NCBI RefSeq assembly: GCF_002243385.1
Contig: NZ_CP016199.1
Location: forward strand, 381,880-433,654
Source: Mogibacterium pumilum
GTDB taxonomy: Bacteria; Bacillota; Clostridia; Peptostreptococcales; Anaerovoracaceae
Length of the DNA: 51,775 nt
Direction of reading: 5' to 3'
The stretch's first letter is position 1. Each line of letters begins with the position of its first letter. The translations under genes were made by a program, and so were the position numbers. Shown in pieces: positions 27,123-35,092 of the stretch. Under the pieces are notes generated by a model. It had not been told where the DNA came from, did not search any database, and worked only from the letters and a program-made list of their open reading frames with translations.

Positions 27123-29190
27123 ATGTTTAATAGGAATCAGGTAAACGGCATGGTTAAAATGAAAAAGTCGCGTCATCATCTGTTAGTAATGGCAACATGC
27201 TTTGCTATGATGATGGCTGGTTTCTGTCTCGTAGCTTCTGCTGCAGATGAAGATGTAGCAGTAAACGAAGCTTCTAATAATGAAGTAGCTGCTTCAGAAG
27301 TTGCTGATCAGAATGACGAAGCAGATGTTCGGGATGAAGAAAGTGATGTAGAGGATATGAATGCAGAAGCTGAAACACCAGAAGACCAGACTGAAGACTA
27401 CACAAAAGGTACAAGAGCTGCAGCTTATGATGAGCTAAAGGCACCTGTATTAGCAGGAACTTGGAAGAGTGAATCTGGTGGATGGCGCTTTTATGACAAA
27501 GCTGGCGTTATGCAGAAGGGTCTCTATACAATCGATGGTAAGCAATACTACCTCTGTCCAAACGATGGACTTATGAAAACTGGCTGGCAGAAGATTGGGA
27601 GATACTACTATTACTTTGGTACAGACGGAGCTATGAAGAGAGGCTGGCAGAGAGTAGGAAGCAACTGGTACTACATGCATTCAGATGGAGCGATGGCTTT
27701 CGGTCTGATGGAGATTGAAAAGCTATCCTACTTTTTCGGTGAACCGGATGACGGTGCTATGAAGACTGGCTGGAGAAAGTTTGCTGACGCATACCACTAT
27801 TTCGGTGCGGATGGTGCGATGAAAAAGGGCTGGCAGAAAATCGGTGGCTACTGGTATTACTTCGACAGGATGGGATTCATGCTGACTGGAAGTCGGGAGC
27901 TGGATGGCAAAAAATACTTCTTCGGAGGCGAAAATGATGGCGCCATGAAGACGGGTTGGCAGATATTTGGTGAAGTATTTTTCAACAACGTTAAGACCAA
28001 TGATCGCTGGGGATACTACAGTGCTGATGGTGCTGCATTAAAGAAGCGTTGGTTTAAGTATGGTGGTTATTGGTATTACTTAGATGATGATGGCGAGATG
28101 TTAATTGAAGTAGAAGAAGTAGACGGAAAGTTCTACTACTTTGGACCAGCGAATGATGGTCGAATGAGAACTGGCTGGCAATCGATAGACGGTATCTGGG
28201 GATACTTCGGAAGTGATGGCGCATGTAGAACAGGCTGGCAGAAGATCGATGGTTATTGGTATTACCTAGGTCAGTACGGAGAGATGGAGACTGGTCTCAG
28301 AAATATCGATGGAGATCTATACTATTTAGGCAGTGACGGTTCTATGAGGACTGGCTGGCAGAAGAACTCCAATAACTGGTACTACTTTAATACATCTGGT
28401 ACGGCAGTTACAGGCTGGCAGCAGATTGGTGGATATTGGTACTATTTTGAAGAAGATCACAAGATGGTTAGAAACACCATCAAAGAGCTCGACGGTAAAA
28501 AGTATGCGTTTAATGCTGATGGAGTAATGCTGTCGGGCTACCTTTAAACTGAATGGTGAGACGTATTTCGCAAATGCCTCAGGAGTAATTTCTAATCAGA
28601 TGAAAGGAATAGATGTTTCTGCATATCAAAATTCTATCAACTGGCAGAAGGTAAAGGCTGCGGGGATTGACTTTGCAATAGTTAGAGCTGGATATCGTGG
28701 CAAGACCAATGGAGCTTTAATTAAAGATAATATGTTTGACCAGCATATATCAGGTGCAATTGCAGCAGGCATAAAGGTCGGGGCATATATGTTCACTGAA
28801 GCGAGAGATTACACAGAGGGTGCTGAAGAGGCAAGATACCTTGTATCTCTCATCAAAAACTATGATATAAAGCTTCCGCTCGTCGTAGATACAGAGTATC
28901 AGAGCAATGCGAGATCAAATAGCATCTCAGTTGCGAAAAGAACCGACGCAATTAGAGGCTTCTGCGAGACGATTGAGTCGCTAGGATATACACCAATGAT
29001 TTATGCGAGTACAAGCTGGCTCAACAACAATCTAAATATGAGTAAGCTGAGCAAGTATAAAGTATGGGTTGCACAGCATTACGACAAAGTTACATACACG
29101 GGCAGCTACGAAGTGTGGCAGTATACAAATAAGGGCAGGGTCGACGGAATAAGTGGCGATGTCGATATGAACTACTGGTACAACAAATAG
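27123..29190 (+). CDS. LytC-like choline-binding GH25 lysozyme, split by a +1 frameshift
   Basis: A secreted muramidase that would bind phosphocholine on the wall and cut peptidoglycan. The 474-residue first frame (27123-28547) holds a signal peptide (residues 13-40, ending VASAA), an acidic linker, and 17 choline-binding repeats of about 20 residues (pattern GWQKIGGYWYYF...GAMKTG). It stops at TAA 28545-28547. One base on, the frame 28543-29190 continues YFKLNGETYFANASGVIS, an eighteenth repeat, then MKGIDVSAYQ and a full GH25 domain with LVVDTEY and DVDMNYW. So 28600-29190 is not an independent gene. The shift site reads TAC CTT TAA A; skipping one C gives TAC TTT AAA. Repeats before a GH25 domain is the layout of pneumococcal LytC. 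GGGAAGG precedes the ATG. Confidence 0.85.
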
Positions 29191-29208
29191 CTAGCAATGT
29201 ACGAAATT

Positions 29209-29237
29209 AAGGAGGGTATCTATCACCTTCCTTTTTT
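29209..29237 (+). terminator. Terminator after the lysozyme
   Basis: AAGGAGGGT (29209-29217) pairs with ACCTTCCTT (29225-29233) with one G-U pair and a 7-base loop, followed by a T run to 29237. Confidence 0.8.
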
Positions 29238-29287
29238 ATATTTAAGGACTAAATACGCTTCGAACAGCAAAATAACTATTAATATCA

Positions 29288-29296
29288 TGATATAAT
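29288..29296 (+). promoter_or_regulatory. Extended -10 element before the FAD oxidoreductase operon
   Basis: TGATATAAT (29288-29296) fits an extended -10 promoter. No good -35 is seen at the usual distance. The gene starts about 40 bases downstream, after CGGAGG. Confidence 0.45.
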
Positions 29297-29336
29297 TAAA
29301 CGGTTATTAAAACTGACAACCAACCCGGAGGAAAAT

Positions 29337-30770
29337 ATGCTTTACGACATAGCCATAATAGGAGCAGGAATCACAGGCTCGATGCTCGCCAGAGAGCTTT
29401 CGAGGTACGAGCTCAAAATAGCTGTCCTAGATAAGGAAAATGATATCGCGAATGGTGCAACGATGGCTAATTCTGCGATAGTTCACACAGGATACGACCC
29501 TGTAGATGGAACACTCAAGGCGGAGCTCAACGTAAAAGGTGCTCGCAAATATCCTAAGATATGCGAGGACTTGCACTGCCATATCAAGAATACGGGGGCA
29601 TTCGTAGTTGCATGCAGTGACGAAGATGAGGCGCTGCTAGATGTGCTGGCAGAAAGGGCAGTCTGTAGGGAGATTCCTCATGAATTTCTGAGTGGAGATG
29701 AGGCGCGCACGGTAGAGCCTAACCTCAGTGACAATATAACTAAGGCACTATCATTTCCGACGACTTCGGTGATATATCCGTGGGAGGTTGCAATAGCTTG
29801 CATGCAGGTTGCGGTTGGAAATGGTGTGGAACTATTCCTAAACCATGCAGTAAGTAGCATAGATAAAGATGCTGAGGGATATGTAATTACGGCTGGCAGT
29901 GAGACGTTCCATACGAAGGTACTGCTAAATGCCTCAGGGGTAGGAGCTGCTGATATCTGCCGCATGGTGACTGAGAATGTCGGCTTCGAAGTGACCCCGA
30001 GACGAGGTGAATACTACGTTATCAGCAATGATGAACATATCGTAAATAATGTTATATTCCCAGTTCCGACTGCCAAGGGTAAGGGAGTGCTCGCAATTCC
30101 GACGGTTTATGGCAACACGCTAATCGGTCCGAACAGCGAGCAGCTTGCTGAGAATATTTCGACGGCAACGAGCGTGAATGGTGCGAGCTACTTACGTGAA
30201 CACATCACCAAGATAATTAAGACCGTTCCGCTTCATAAATCTATTCGCACTTTTGCAGGACTTAGACCGAGCACGACATCCAAAGACTTTATTATTGAGC
30301 CACTGGGAGCAGAGCATCCTAACTTCATAAATATCGCTTCCATTGAGTCGCCTGGACTAGCAAGTGCGCCGGGGATTGCAGACTATGTGATAGAAAATTT
30401 TGTGGCGGACAGATTCTGCCTCAAGGAGAGCCCGGATGCTGTGATGACAAGGGAGAAGCCGATCGTCGTTTCAGAGTTATCTGAAGAGGAGAGAGATAAA
30501 CTCGTTCGTGAAAATCCGCAGTATGCAAATATAGTTTGCAGATGCGAGACCATATCCGAAGGAGAGATAGTTTCAGCTATACATGAGGTGTGTGGTGCTC
30601 GCAGTGTCAAGGGTATCAAGAAGCGAGTGCGCCCAGGAATGGGCAAGTGTCAGGGTGGATTCTGCGAGCCTAAGGTCGTAGAAATTCTGGCACGAGAACT
30701 TAAATGCTCACCTGTCGATATAGTTCAAGATGGGAAGCATTCGCAGATTTTAGAGAAGGAGAATCGCTAA
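29337..30770 (+). CDS. FAD-dependent oxidoreductase, glycerol-3-phosphate dehydrogenase (GlpA)-like with a C-terminal Cys domain
   Basis: A 477-residue flavoprotein. The FAD motif IIGAGITGSMLARELS opens the protein, GATMANSAIVHTGYDP and RPSTTSKDF follow the DAO/GlpA fold, and the C-terminal 90 residues form a BFD-like [2Fe-2S] domain with CRCET and GMGKCQGGFCEP. It heads a three-gene block with a pyridine-nucleotide-type oxidoreductase and a DUF1667 protein, which mirrors the GlpA-GlpB-GlpC type complex of many Clostridia and oxidises glycerol-3-phosphate to dihydroxyacetone phosphate. No glycerol kinase or facilitator gene is adjacent, so the substrate is inferred from family. Confidence 0.82.
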   Translation: MLYDIAIIGAGITGSMLARELSRYELKIAVLDKENDIANGATMANSAIVHTGYDPVDGTLKAELNVKGARKYPKICEDLHCHIKNTGAFVVACSDEDEALLDVLAERAVCREIPHEFLSGDEARTVEPNLSDNITKALSFPTTSVIYPWEVAIACMQVAVGNGVELFLNHAVSSIDKDAEGYVITAGSETFHTKVLLNASGVGAADICRMVTENVGFEVTPRRGEYYVISNDEHIVNNVIFPVPTAKGKGVLAIPTVYGNTLIGPNSEQLAENISTATSVNGASYLREHITKIIKTVPLHKSIRTFAGLRPSTTSKDFIIEPLGAEHPNFINIASIESPGLASAPGIADYVIENFVADRFCLKESPDAVMTREKPIVVSELSEEERDKLVRENPQYANIVCRCETISEGEIVSAIHEVCGARSVKGIKKRVRPGMGKCQGGFCEPKVVEILARELKCSPVDIVQDGKHSQILEKENR

Positions 30771-30771
30771 G

Positions 30772-32103
30772 ATGAGACATTGTCAGGCAGTAGTAATAGG
30801 CGGTGGCTGCGGCGGACTAGCGGCAGCTGCGAAGCTAAAACAGGAAGGGCTTGAAGACGTAGTTCTAATCGAGCGTGATGTCGAACTTGGCGGAGTGCTC
30901 AACCAGTGTATACATAATGGATTTGGTCTTACGACCTTCAAAGAGCAGCTGAGCGGACCTGCATTTGCAGAGAGGTACGAGATAGAAGCGATAGCATCTA
31001 GTGTCGAGATTAAGCTAGGTGCAATGGTTACGCACATGAGCAAAGACCGTGTCATCGAGTATGTAAGTCAGGAAGAGGGATATCAGAAACTTCAATCAGA
31101 TATCATTATCCTTGCTGTTGGCTGTTACGAGAGAAGCCGTGGCGCCCTTGGAATACCAGGAGAGCGTCCGACGGGAGTATATACAGCAGGACAGGCGCAG
31201 AGATACCTCAATATAGATGGCTATATGGTCGGAAAGAAGGTATTTATACTCGGCTCTGGAGATATCGGACTAATAATGGCGCGCAGAATGAGCCTCGAGG
31301 GAGCTGAAGTGCTCGGAGTTGCGGAGCTGATGCCGTACAGCAATGGACTACCTCGTAATATGAAACAATGTCTCGATGACTTTGGAATTCCTCTATATCT
31401 ATCTCATACTGTGACTAACATATATGGACGTGATAGGCTCGAACGCATTGAGCTCACAAAGGTAGATGATAATAGACGGCCAATAAAGGGAAGTGAGATG
31501 TACTTTGACGTAGATACACTACTTCTCAGCGTTGGACTGATTCCCGAAAACACGCTCGCTGAAGAGGCTGGAATCGAAATGGATCAAAGTATTCGTGGAC
31601 CGGTTGTCGACGAGAACTATATGACATCAGTTCCGGGGATATTTGCATGTGGAAACGGTCTTCATGTACACGATCTGGCTGACTTCGTTACGAAGCAGGC
31701 TGGAGAAGCGGCAGTTGGTGCAATAAGATACTATGAAGCTCTAAAGGAGCAATTAATGGAGTCTCAGAATAGAAACCAAGATACAGTGGACGGCGCAACA
31801 TCAGAATATGTGGATGTTTCTTTAGCAGGCGATTCATACTGCGAGGCACACGCTGGAAACCTTGTGGGATATGTCGTTCCGGCGAAGCTTCATAAGGAGA
31901 ATCTGCCAAAGGCCGTGACGTTCTACTTCCGTGTTCGTAAGCCGATGAGTGATATAGAGATTGAAATTCTGAAGGGTGATAAGCTGCTGCGCACAATTCA
32001 CAAGGATGCGGTAATTCCGTCTGAGATGGAGCAGGTGGTAATTGCAGGCAAACACCTTGAAGAAGCAGATGGTAACCTGACGATTCAGATAAAGGAGAAT
32101 TAA
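30772..32103 (+). CDS. NAD(P)/FAD-dependent oxidoreductase (second subunit of the GlpA-like block)
   Basis: A 443-residue flavoprotein. It has two dinucleotide folds: VIGGGCGGLAAAAKL at the start and FILGSGDIGLIMARRMS near residue 160. LNQCIHNGFG early in the chain and ACGNGLHVHDLADFVTKQ near residue 290, where the FAD is closed in, are typical of the partner subunit in these three-gene blocks. The last 100 residues are a beta-rich domain. It starts one base after the stop of the GlpA-like gene and ends one base before the DUF1667 gene, so the three are translated together. Confidence 0.8.
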   Translation: MRHCQAVVIGGGCGGLAAAAKLKQEGLEDVVLIERDVELGGVLNQCIHNGFGLTTFKEQLSGPAFAERYEIEAIASSVEIKLGAMVTHMSKDRVIEYVSQEEGYQKLQSDIIILAVGCYERSRGALGIPGERPTGVYTAGQAQRYLNIDGYMVGKKVFILGSGDIGLIMARRMSLEGAEVLGVAELMPYSNGLPRNMKQCLDDFGIPLYLSHTVTNIYGRDRLERIELTKVDDNRRPIKGSEMYFDVDTLLLSVGLIPENTLAEEAGIEMDQSIRGPVVDENYMTSVPGIFACGNGLHVHDLADFVTKQAGEAAVGAIRYYEALKEQLMESQNRNQDTVDGATSEYVDVSLAGDSYCEAHAGNLVGYVVPAKLHKENLPKAVTFYFRVRKPMSDIEIEILKGDKLLRTIHKDAVIPSEMEQVVIAGKHLEEADGNLTIQIKEN

Positions 32104-32104
32104 G

Positions 32105-32473
32105 ATGAGAGATGTAGAATTGATTTGCGTAAACTGTCCGAAGGGCTGCAGAGTTACTGTACATCTCGAAGATGATAAAATCACAGGAATTGAAGGGCAC
32201 AGTTGCAAAGAAGGACTGAATTATGCGGAGCAAGAGATAACTCGTCCGATGAGAATTCTGACATCGACGGTCAGAATCGATGGTGCGGTCAATCGCGTGC
32301 TGCCGGTAATTACCGAAAGCGAGATTCCGCTGGATATTTGGCGCGAGGCTATGAGTGAGATTAAAGGACTCAGAGTTACGGCCCCCGTGGAGATTAACGA
32401 CATAATCGAGAGCGACTTTATGGGTACGGGCGTGAATCTGATTGCGAGCAGGAGTATGAGTTCGGTTTATTAG
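32105..32473 (+). CDS. DUF1667 protein, third member of the oxidoreductase block
   Basis: A 122-residue protein with cysteines in ICVNCPKGCRV and HSCKEG, a possible metal or Fe-S site, and the DUF1667 features ITRPMRILTSTVRI and VITESEIPLDIW. In Clostridia this family regularly sits with the two flavoproteins encoded just upstream, and probably acts as an electron-transfer or structural subunit. Its biochemical role is not established. Confidence 0.82.
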   Translation: MRDVELICVNCPKGCRVTVHLEDDKITGIEGHSCKEGLNYAEQEITRPMRILTSTVRIDGAVNRVLPVITESEIPLDIWREAMSEIKGLRVTAPVEINDIIESDFMGTGVNLIASRSMSSVY

Positions 32474-32547
32474 TGTTGTTGGATTTTCGTTGCGAATTTT
32501 CATTATAAACAATCTCTGCTCTATCCTAAATATAGCTCGCTTCACTG

Positions 32548-32576
32548 TTGTCGCAACCACACCTAGATGGTATAAT
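32548..32576 (+). promoter_or_regulatory. Promoter of the small membrane protein/UPF0145 pair
   Basis: TTGTCG (32548-32553) and TATAAT (32571-32576) are 17 bases apart, with TGG just before the -10. A short inverted repeat TCGCA-ATAC-TGCGA lies in the leader. Confidence 0.7.
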
Positions 32577-32637
32577 CATAGACGAATGCGGGGTTCGCAA
32601 TACTGCGAGCTCGGGTATTTTAGAAAAGAGATGTTTT

Positions 32638-32871
32638 ATGGAGAAAAATAAAATTGGCAGTATTCTCATAGCGGTTGTTATTATCGGAATTATGGTTGGA
32701 TCCGTCTTGTTGTATTTTATCGGATTTGCGATTATTCCGGGAATTCCGCTTGGTATAAGAATAGTTGTAGCACTTATATGTGCTGGGATTATATACGGAG
32801 TACTGCACATCTTGGTTGAGAGAATCCGTGAGATTCAGAAAGGTGAAGACGATGATCTTAGTAACTACTAA
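32638..32871 (+). CDS. Small two-helix membrane protein of unknown function
   Basis: A 77-residue protein, not a recognised family. Two hydrophobic helices (about residues 7-29 and 37-59) are separated by a short IPGIPLG turn and followed by an acidic cytoplasmic tail (GEDDDLSNY). The ATG at 32638 is preferred to an in-frame start at 32548, which lies inside the promoter. Its end overlaps the UPF0145 gene by 20 bases, so the two products are probably made together and may interact. Confidence 0.65.
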   Translation: MEKNKIGSILIAVVIIGIMVGSVLLYFIGFAIIPGIPLGIRIVVALICAGIIYGVLHILVERIREIQKGEDDDLSNY

Positions 32872-33166
32872 CGAAATTGAAGGCAGAAAAGCTCAGACAA
32901 TCGGTCTAGTGAAGGGAAGCACAATTCAGACAGTTAATGCTATCAGAGACTTTGGTGCCGGACTCAAGACTCTGGTTGGTGGAGAGCTTGTTAAGTACAA
33001 CGAGATGATGAACAACGCTAGAGCGCTTGCAACAAAGAGAATGGTTGAAGAGGCTGAAAGTGTTGGAGCTGACGCAATTGTGGCAGTTCGTTATTCATCC
33101 GCATCAGTGATGCAGAATGCTGCAGAGGTTATGGCATACGGAACAGCTGTAAAGTTCGTAGACTAA
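32852..33166 (+). CDS. UPF0145/YbjQ-family protein
   Basis: A 104-residue protein of the YbjQ (DUF74) family: MILVTTNEIEGRKAQTIGLV at the start, VNAIRDFGAGLKTLVGGELV in the middle, and AVRYSSASVMQNAAEVMAYGTAVKF at the end (given as separate short motifs in the family). Members form pentameric rings; the function is unknown. The ATG at 32852 has AAAGGTG six bases upstream and lies inside the end of the small membrane-protein gene. The in-frame ATG at 32780 is rejected because it has no ribosome site. Confidence 0.85.
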   Translation: MILVTTNEIEGRKAQTIGLVKGSTIQTVNAIRDFGAGLKTLVGGELVKYNEMMNNARALATKRMVEEAESVGADAIVAVRYSSASVMQNAAEVMAYGTAVKFVD

Positions 33167-33211
33167 TTGCCTACTGCTGCGGTGAATACCAAAGCATAGT
33201 AAATAAATTTG

Positions 33212-33272
33212 CCGGGTCTCCTAGCAATCGCTGATCACTTCATGTGGATAGCCTCGCTAAAGACCCGGTTTT
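33212..33272 (+). terminator. Terminator with long loop after the UPF0145 gene
   Basis: CCGGGTCT (33212-33219) pairs with AGACCCGG (33261-33268), followed by TTTTC. The 41-base loop is unusually long and may hold further structure. Confidence 0.6.
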
Positions 33273-33341
33273 CATTTGTTTTTGATTTATACACACGCTA
33301 CTTTCTTGCATATATCACTTATGAGGGATATTATTATAATT

Positions 33342-33995
33342 ATGCTCAAGATTATTAAATGGATATTGAAGTTAATATTGATAGTCATAGTCGTGATTGT
33401 TGGGATCAATCTGTTTGTTAAGTTCGAAGGCGAGAGAAGCCTCCGCAGCGTAGAGCAGGTTAGCGGCAAATCGTATGACTGCATAATCGTACTTGGCGCA
33501 GGTGTGTATGGAAATGGCGAGCCGACTAAGATTCTAAAGGATAGACTTGACCGCGGCATCGAGCTGTATAAGGCAGGGGCGGCACCGAAGCTGCTGCTAT
33601 CTGGGGATAACGGCAAGACCAATTACGATGAAGTAAAGGTCATGAAAAACTACTGCCTGAAGCACGGTGTTCCGGCACAAGATATATTCCTAGATCACGC
33701 AGGCTTTTCGACATATGAGTCGATGTATCGTGCCAGAGATATCTTCGGGGTGAATACAGCAGTAGTCGTAACGCAATACTACCACGAAGGTAGATCTCTT
33801 TATACAGCGAAGAGACTCGGACTCAAGGTTGTTGGCGTAAGTGCGGTAGAGAAGAGATATGACGGAGATGAAGCTCGTGCAGTGAGGGAATTCCTCGCTA
33901 GGGAAAAGGCTTTTGTGCAGTGCATCGTTAAGCCGAAGCCAACCTTTCTCGGAGATAAGATAGACATTACTGGCGATGGACAGGTGAGCTGGTAG
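33342..33995 (+). CDS. YdcF/SanA-like (DUF218) membrane-anchored protein
   Basis: One N-terminal membrane helix (residues 4-26) is followed by a DUF218 domain: YDCIIVLGAGVYGNGEPTKI, LYKAGAAPKLLLSGDNG, FLDHAGFSTYESMYRA and VVTQYYHEGRSLY. SanA/ElyC-type proteins act in envelope integrity and peptidoglycan precursor handling, but their reaction is unsettled. The start is uncertain: the ATG at 33342 follows GAGGG by about 13 bases, and in-frame alternatives are at 33321 and 33276. A TATAAT at 33335-33340 touches the chosen ATG. Confidence 0.78.
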   Translation: MLKIIKWILKLILIVIVVIVGINLFVKFEGERSLRSVEQVSGKSYDCIIVLGAGVYGNGEPTKILKDRLDRGIELYKAGAAPKLLLSGDNGKTNYDEVKVMKNYCLKHGVPAQDIFLDHAGFSTYESMYRARDIFGVNTAVVVTQYYHEGRSLYTAKRLGLKVVGVSAVEKRYDGDEARAVREFLAREKAFVQCIVKPKPTFLGDKIDITGDGQVSW

Positions 33996-34026
33996 TTGAT
34001 TAGCAGTTAATAAAGTTGCTAATCAA
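33996..34026. other. Perfect 10-bp hairpin just after the YdcF-like stop codon
   Basis: TTGATTAGCA (33996-34005) pairs with TGCTAATCAA (34017-34026) across an 11-base loop. No T run follows, so it is more likely a 3'-end stabiliser or a protein site than a terminator. Confidence 0.45.
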
Positions 34027-34038
34027 TAAAGAGATACG

Positions 34039-34068
34039 GCGTCGTGGGTAAGTACTACGACGCTTTTT
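34039..34068 (+). terminator. Terminator after the YdcF-like gene
   Basis: GCGTCGT (34039-34045) pairs with ACGACGC (34057-34063), then TTTTT. Confidence 0.8.
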
Positions 34069-34130
34069 ATTTGCACGAGGAGGGTCGCTGCTGCACGAAA
34101 CAAGTATTTATATAAGTGCATCATTGGTTG

Positions 34131-34158
34131 TTGACAAAACAATTTAGCGCAATATAAT
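34131..34158 (+). promoter_or_regulatory. Strong sigma-A promoter of the peroxidase gene
   Basis: TTGACA (34131-34136) and TATAAT (34153-34158), both consensus, are 16 bases apart. The transcript would carry a leader of about 130 bases before the peroxidase ATG. Confidence 0.82.
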
Positions 34159-34165
34159 TGTATAT

Positions 34166-34290
34166 ACAAGGGGAGTCTACGAAGGGGAGATTAGACTAGA
34201 GAATTAGTAAGGAAGCAAGTCTGCCGCACGAGAAGGGCGTGTGGCGGAATATTTGCCAGAGGCTTTATAAAGGCTGTAACAGGAGGTAAT
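34166..34290 (+). promoter_or_regulatory. Structured 5' leader of unknown class before the peroxidase
   Basis: The leader opens AAGGGGAGTCTACG and can fold GTCTA with TAGAC, then a strong 11-bp stem: TCTGCCGCACG (34220-34230) with CGTGTGGCGGA (34238-34248), loop AGAAGGG. A direct repeat AGGCT lies before the AGGAGG ribosome site. The opening vaguely recalls manganese-sensing yybP-ykoY leaders, but I could not match the rest, so no class is assigned. Confidence 0.4.
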
Positions 34291-34294
34291 AGAT

Positions 34295-34837
34295 ATGGGC
34301 TTTTACGATTATACAGTCCCAGCTGCAGATGGTAGACAGGTATCCATGAAGGACTATGAGGGAAAGGTTGTCCTCGTTGTTAACACAGCAACAGGTTGCG
34401 GCTTCACGCCTCAGTACGAACCGATTGAAGAGATGTATGAGAAGTACCACGACAAGGGATTTGAAGTGCTAGATATTCCTTGCAACCAGTTTGCGGGGCA
34501 GGCTCCTGGGACTGACGAGGAGATACATGATTTCTGTACTCTGCAGTACAACACGAAGTTCCCTCAGATGAAGAAATCTGATGTTAACGGTGAGAATCAG
34601 CTAGCACTATATAAATTTCTCAAGGAAGAGAAGGGCTTTGAGGGCTTTGGTAAGGGCCTCAAGGCGACAGGACTTTCTGTCGTAGTTAAGAAGATGGACA
34701 AGGATTATAAGAATAATCCTGATATCAAGTGGAATTTCACCAAGTTCGTAGTAGATAGAGATGGCAACGTAGTTACTAGATTTGAACCGACTGCGAAGAT
34801 GGATGAAGTGGAGAAGTGTGTAGCTTCTCTAATCTAA
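34295..34837 (+). CDS. Glutathione-peroxidase-family (thioredoxin-dependent) peroxidase
   Basis: A 180-residue thiol peroxidase that reduces hydroperoxides. The peroxidatic cysteine is C35 in TATGCGFTPQYEPIEEMY; the catalytic glutamine is in PCNQFAGQAPGT and the tryptophan-asparagine pair in KWNFTKFVVDRDGNV. It has cysteine, not selenocysteine. A second cysteine in HDFCTLQY is placed for a resolving role in thioredoxin-linked turnover. AGGAGG precedes the ATG. It is a single-gene unit between its own promoter and terminator, with a structured leader that suggests regulated expression under oxygen stress (inference). Confidence 0.92.
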   Translation: MGFYDYTVPAADGRQVSMKDYEGKVVLVVNTATGCGFTPQYEPIEEMYEKYHDKGFEVLDIPCNQFAGQAPGTDEEIHDFCTLQYNTKFPQMKKSDVNGENQLALYKFLKEEKGFEGFGKGLKATGLSVVVKKMDKDYKNNPDIKWNFTKFVVDRDGNVVTRFEPTAKMDEVEKCVASLI

Positions 34838-34900
34838 AGTTGTTGTTCCAAGCCTACGGGCAGTAACATCCTTAATAATAAATATACTGCAATGGGAAAG

Positions 34901-34924
34901 ACGTAGTTCAGGCTACGTTTTTTT
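34901..34924 (+). terminator. Terminator after the peroxidase
   Basis: ACGTAG (34901-34906) pairs with CTACGT (34913-34918), followed by a run of seven T with one C. Confidence 0.75.
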
Positions 34925-35014
34925 CTTTTGCCACAAACACAGCATACATTTGCATATAATACAATTTTCATGTGCTTATTTGTGTAACTACACTAGAAAA
35001 AATCGATTATAAAA

Positions 35015-35056
35015 TGGTATAATGAATGAAAGATTGAATGGAACAGCCGTTCAGTC
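35015..35056 (+). promoter_or_regulatory. Extended -10 and 5' hairpin before the MATE gene
   Basis: TGGTATAAT (35015-35023) is an extended -10. Just after the expected start, GATTGAATGG (35032-35041) pairs with CCGTTCAGTC (35047-35056) with two G-U pairs, followed by ATTTTTG. This could be an early terminator or a repressor site. Confidence 0.5.
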
Positions 35057-35092
35057 ATTTTTGTTTATTGGGACTATACGACAGGGGGGACA

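Noticed and set aside
28543-28549. TTTAAAC as a -1 slippery heptamer
   Set aside because: The heptamer is not in the required phase with the upstream frame, and the needed shift is +1, not -1.
28600-29190. GH25 lysozyme as a separate 196-residue gene
   Set aside because: The frame upstream of its ATG continues the choline-binding repeat pattern without a ribosome site, so it is the C-terminal part of the preceding gene after a frameshift.
31688-32560. Long minus-strand frame (290 codons) over the oxidoreductase and DUF1667 genes
   Set aside because: It is antisense to well-supported genes, has no ribosome site and shows no family motif.
34166-34290. yybP-ykoY manganese riboswitch
   Set aside because: Only the GGGGAGT-like opening resembles it. 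The later conserved parts could not be located.
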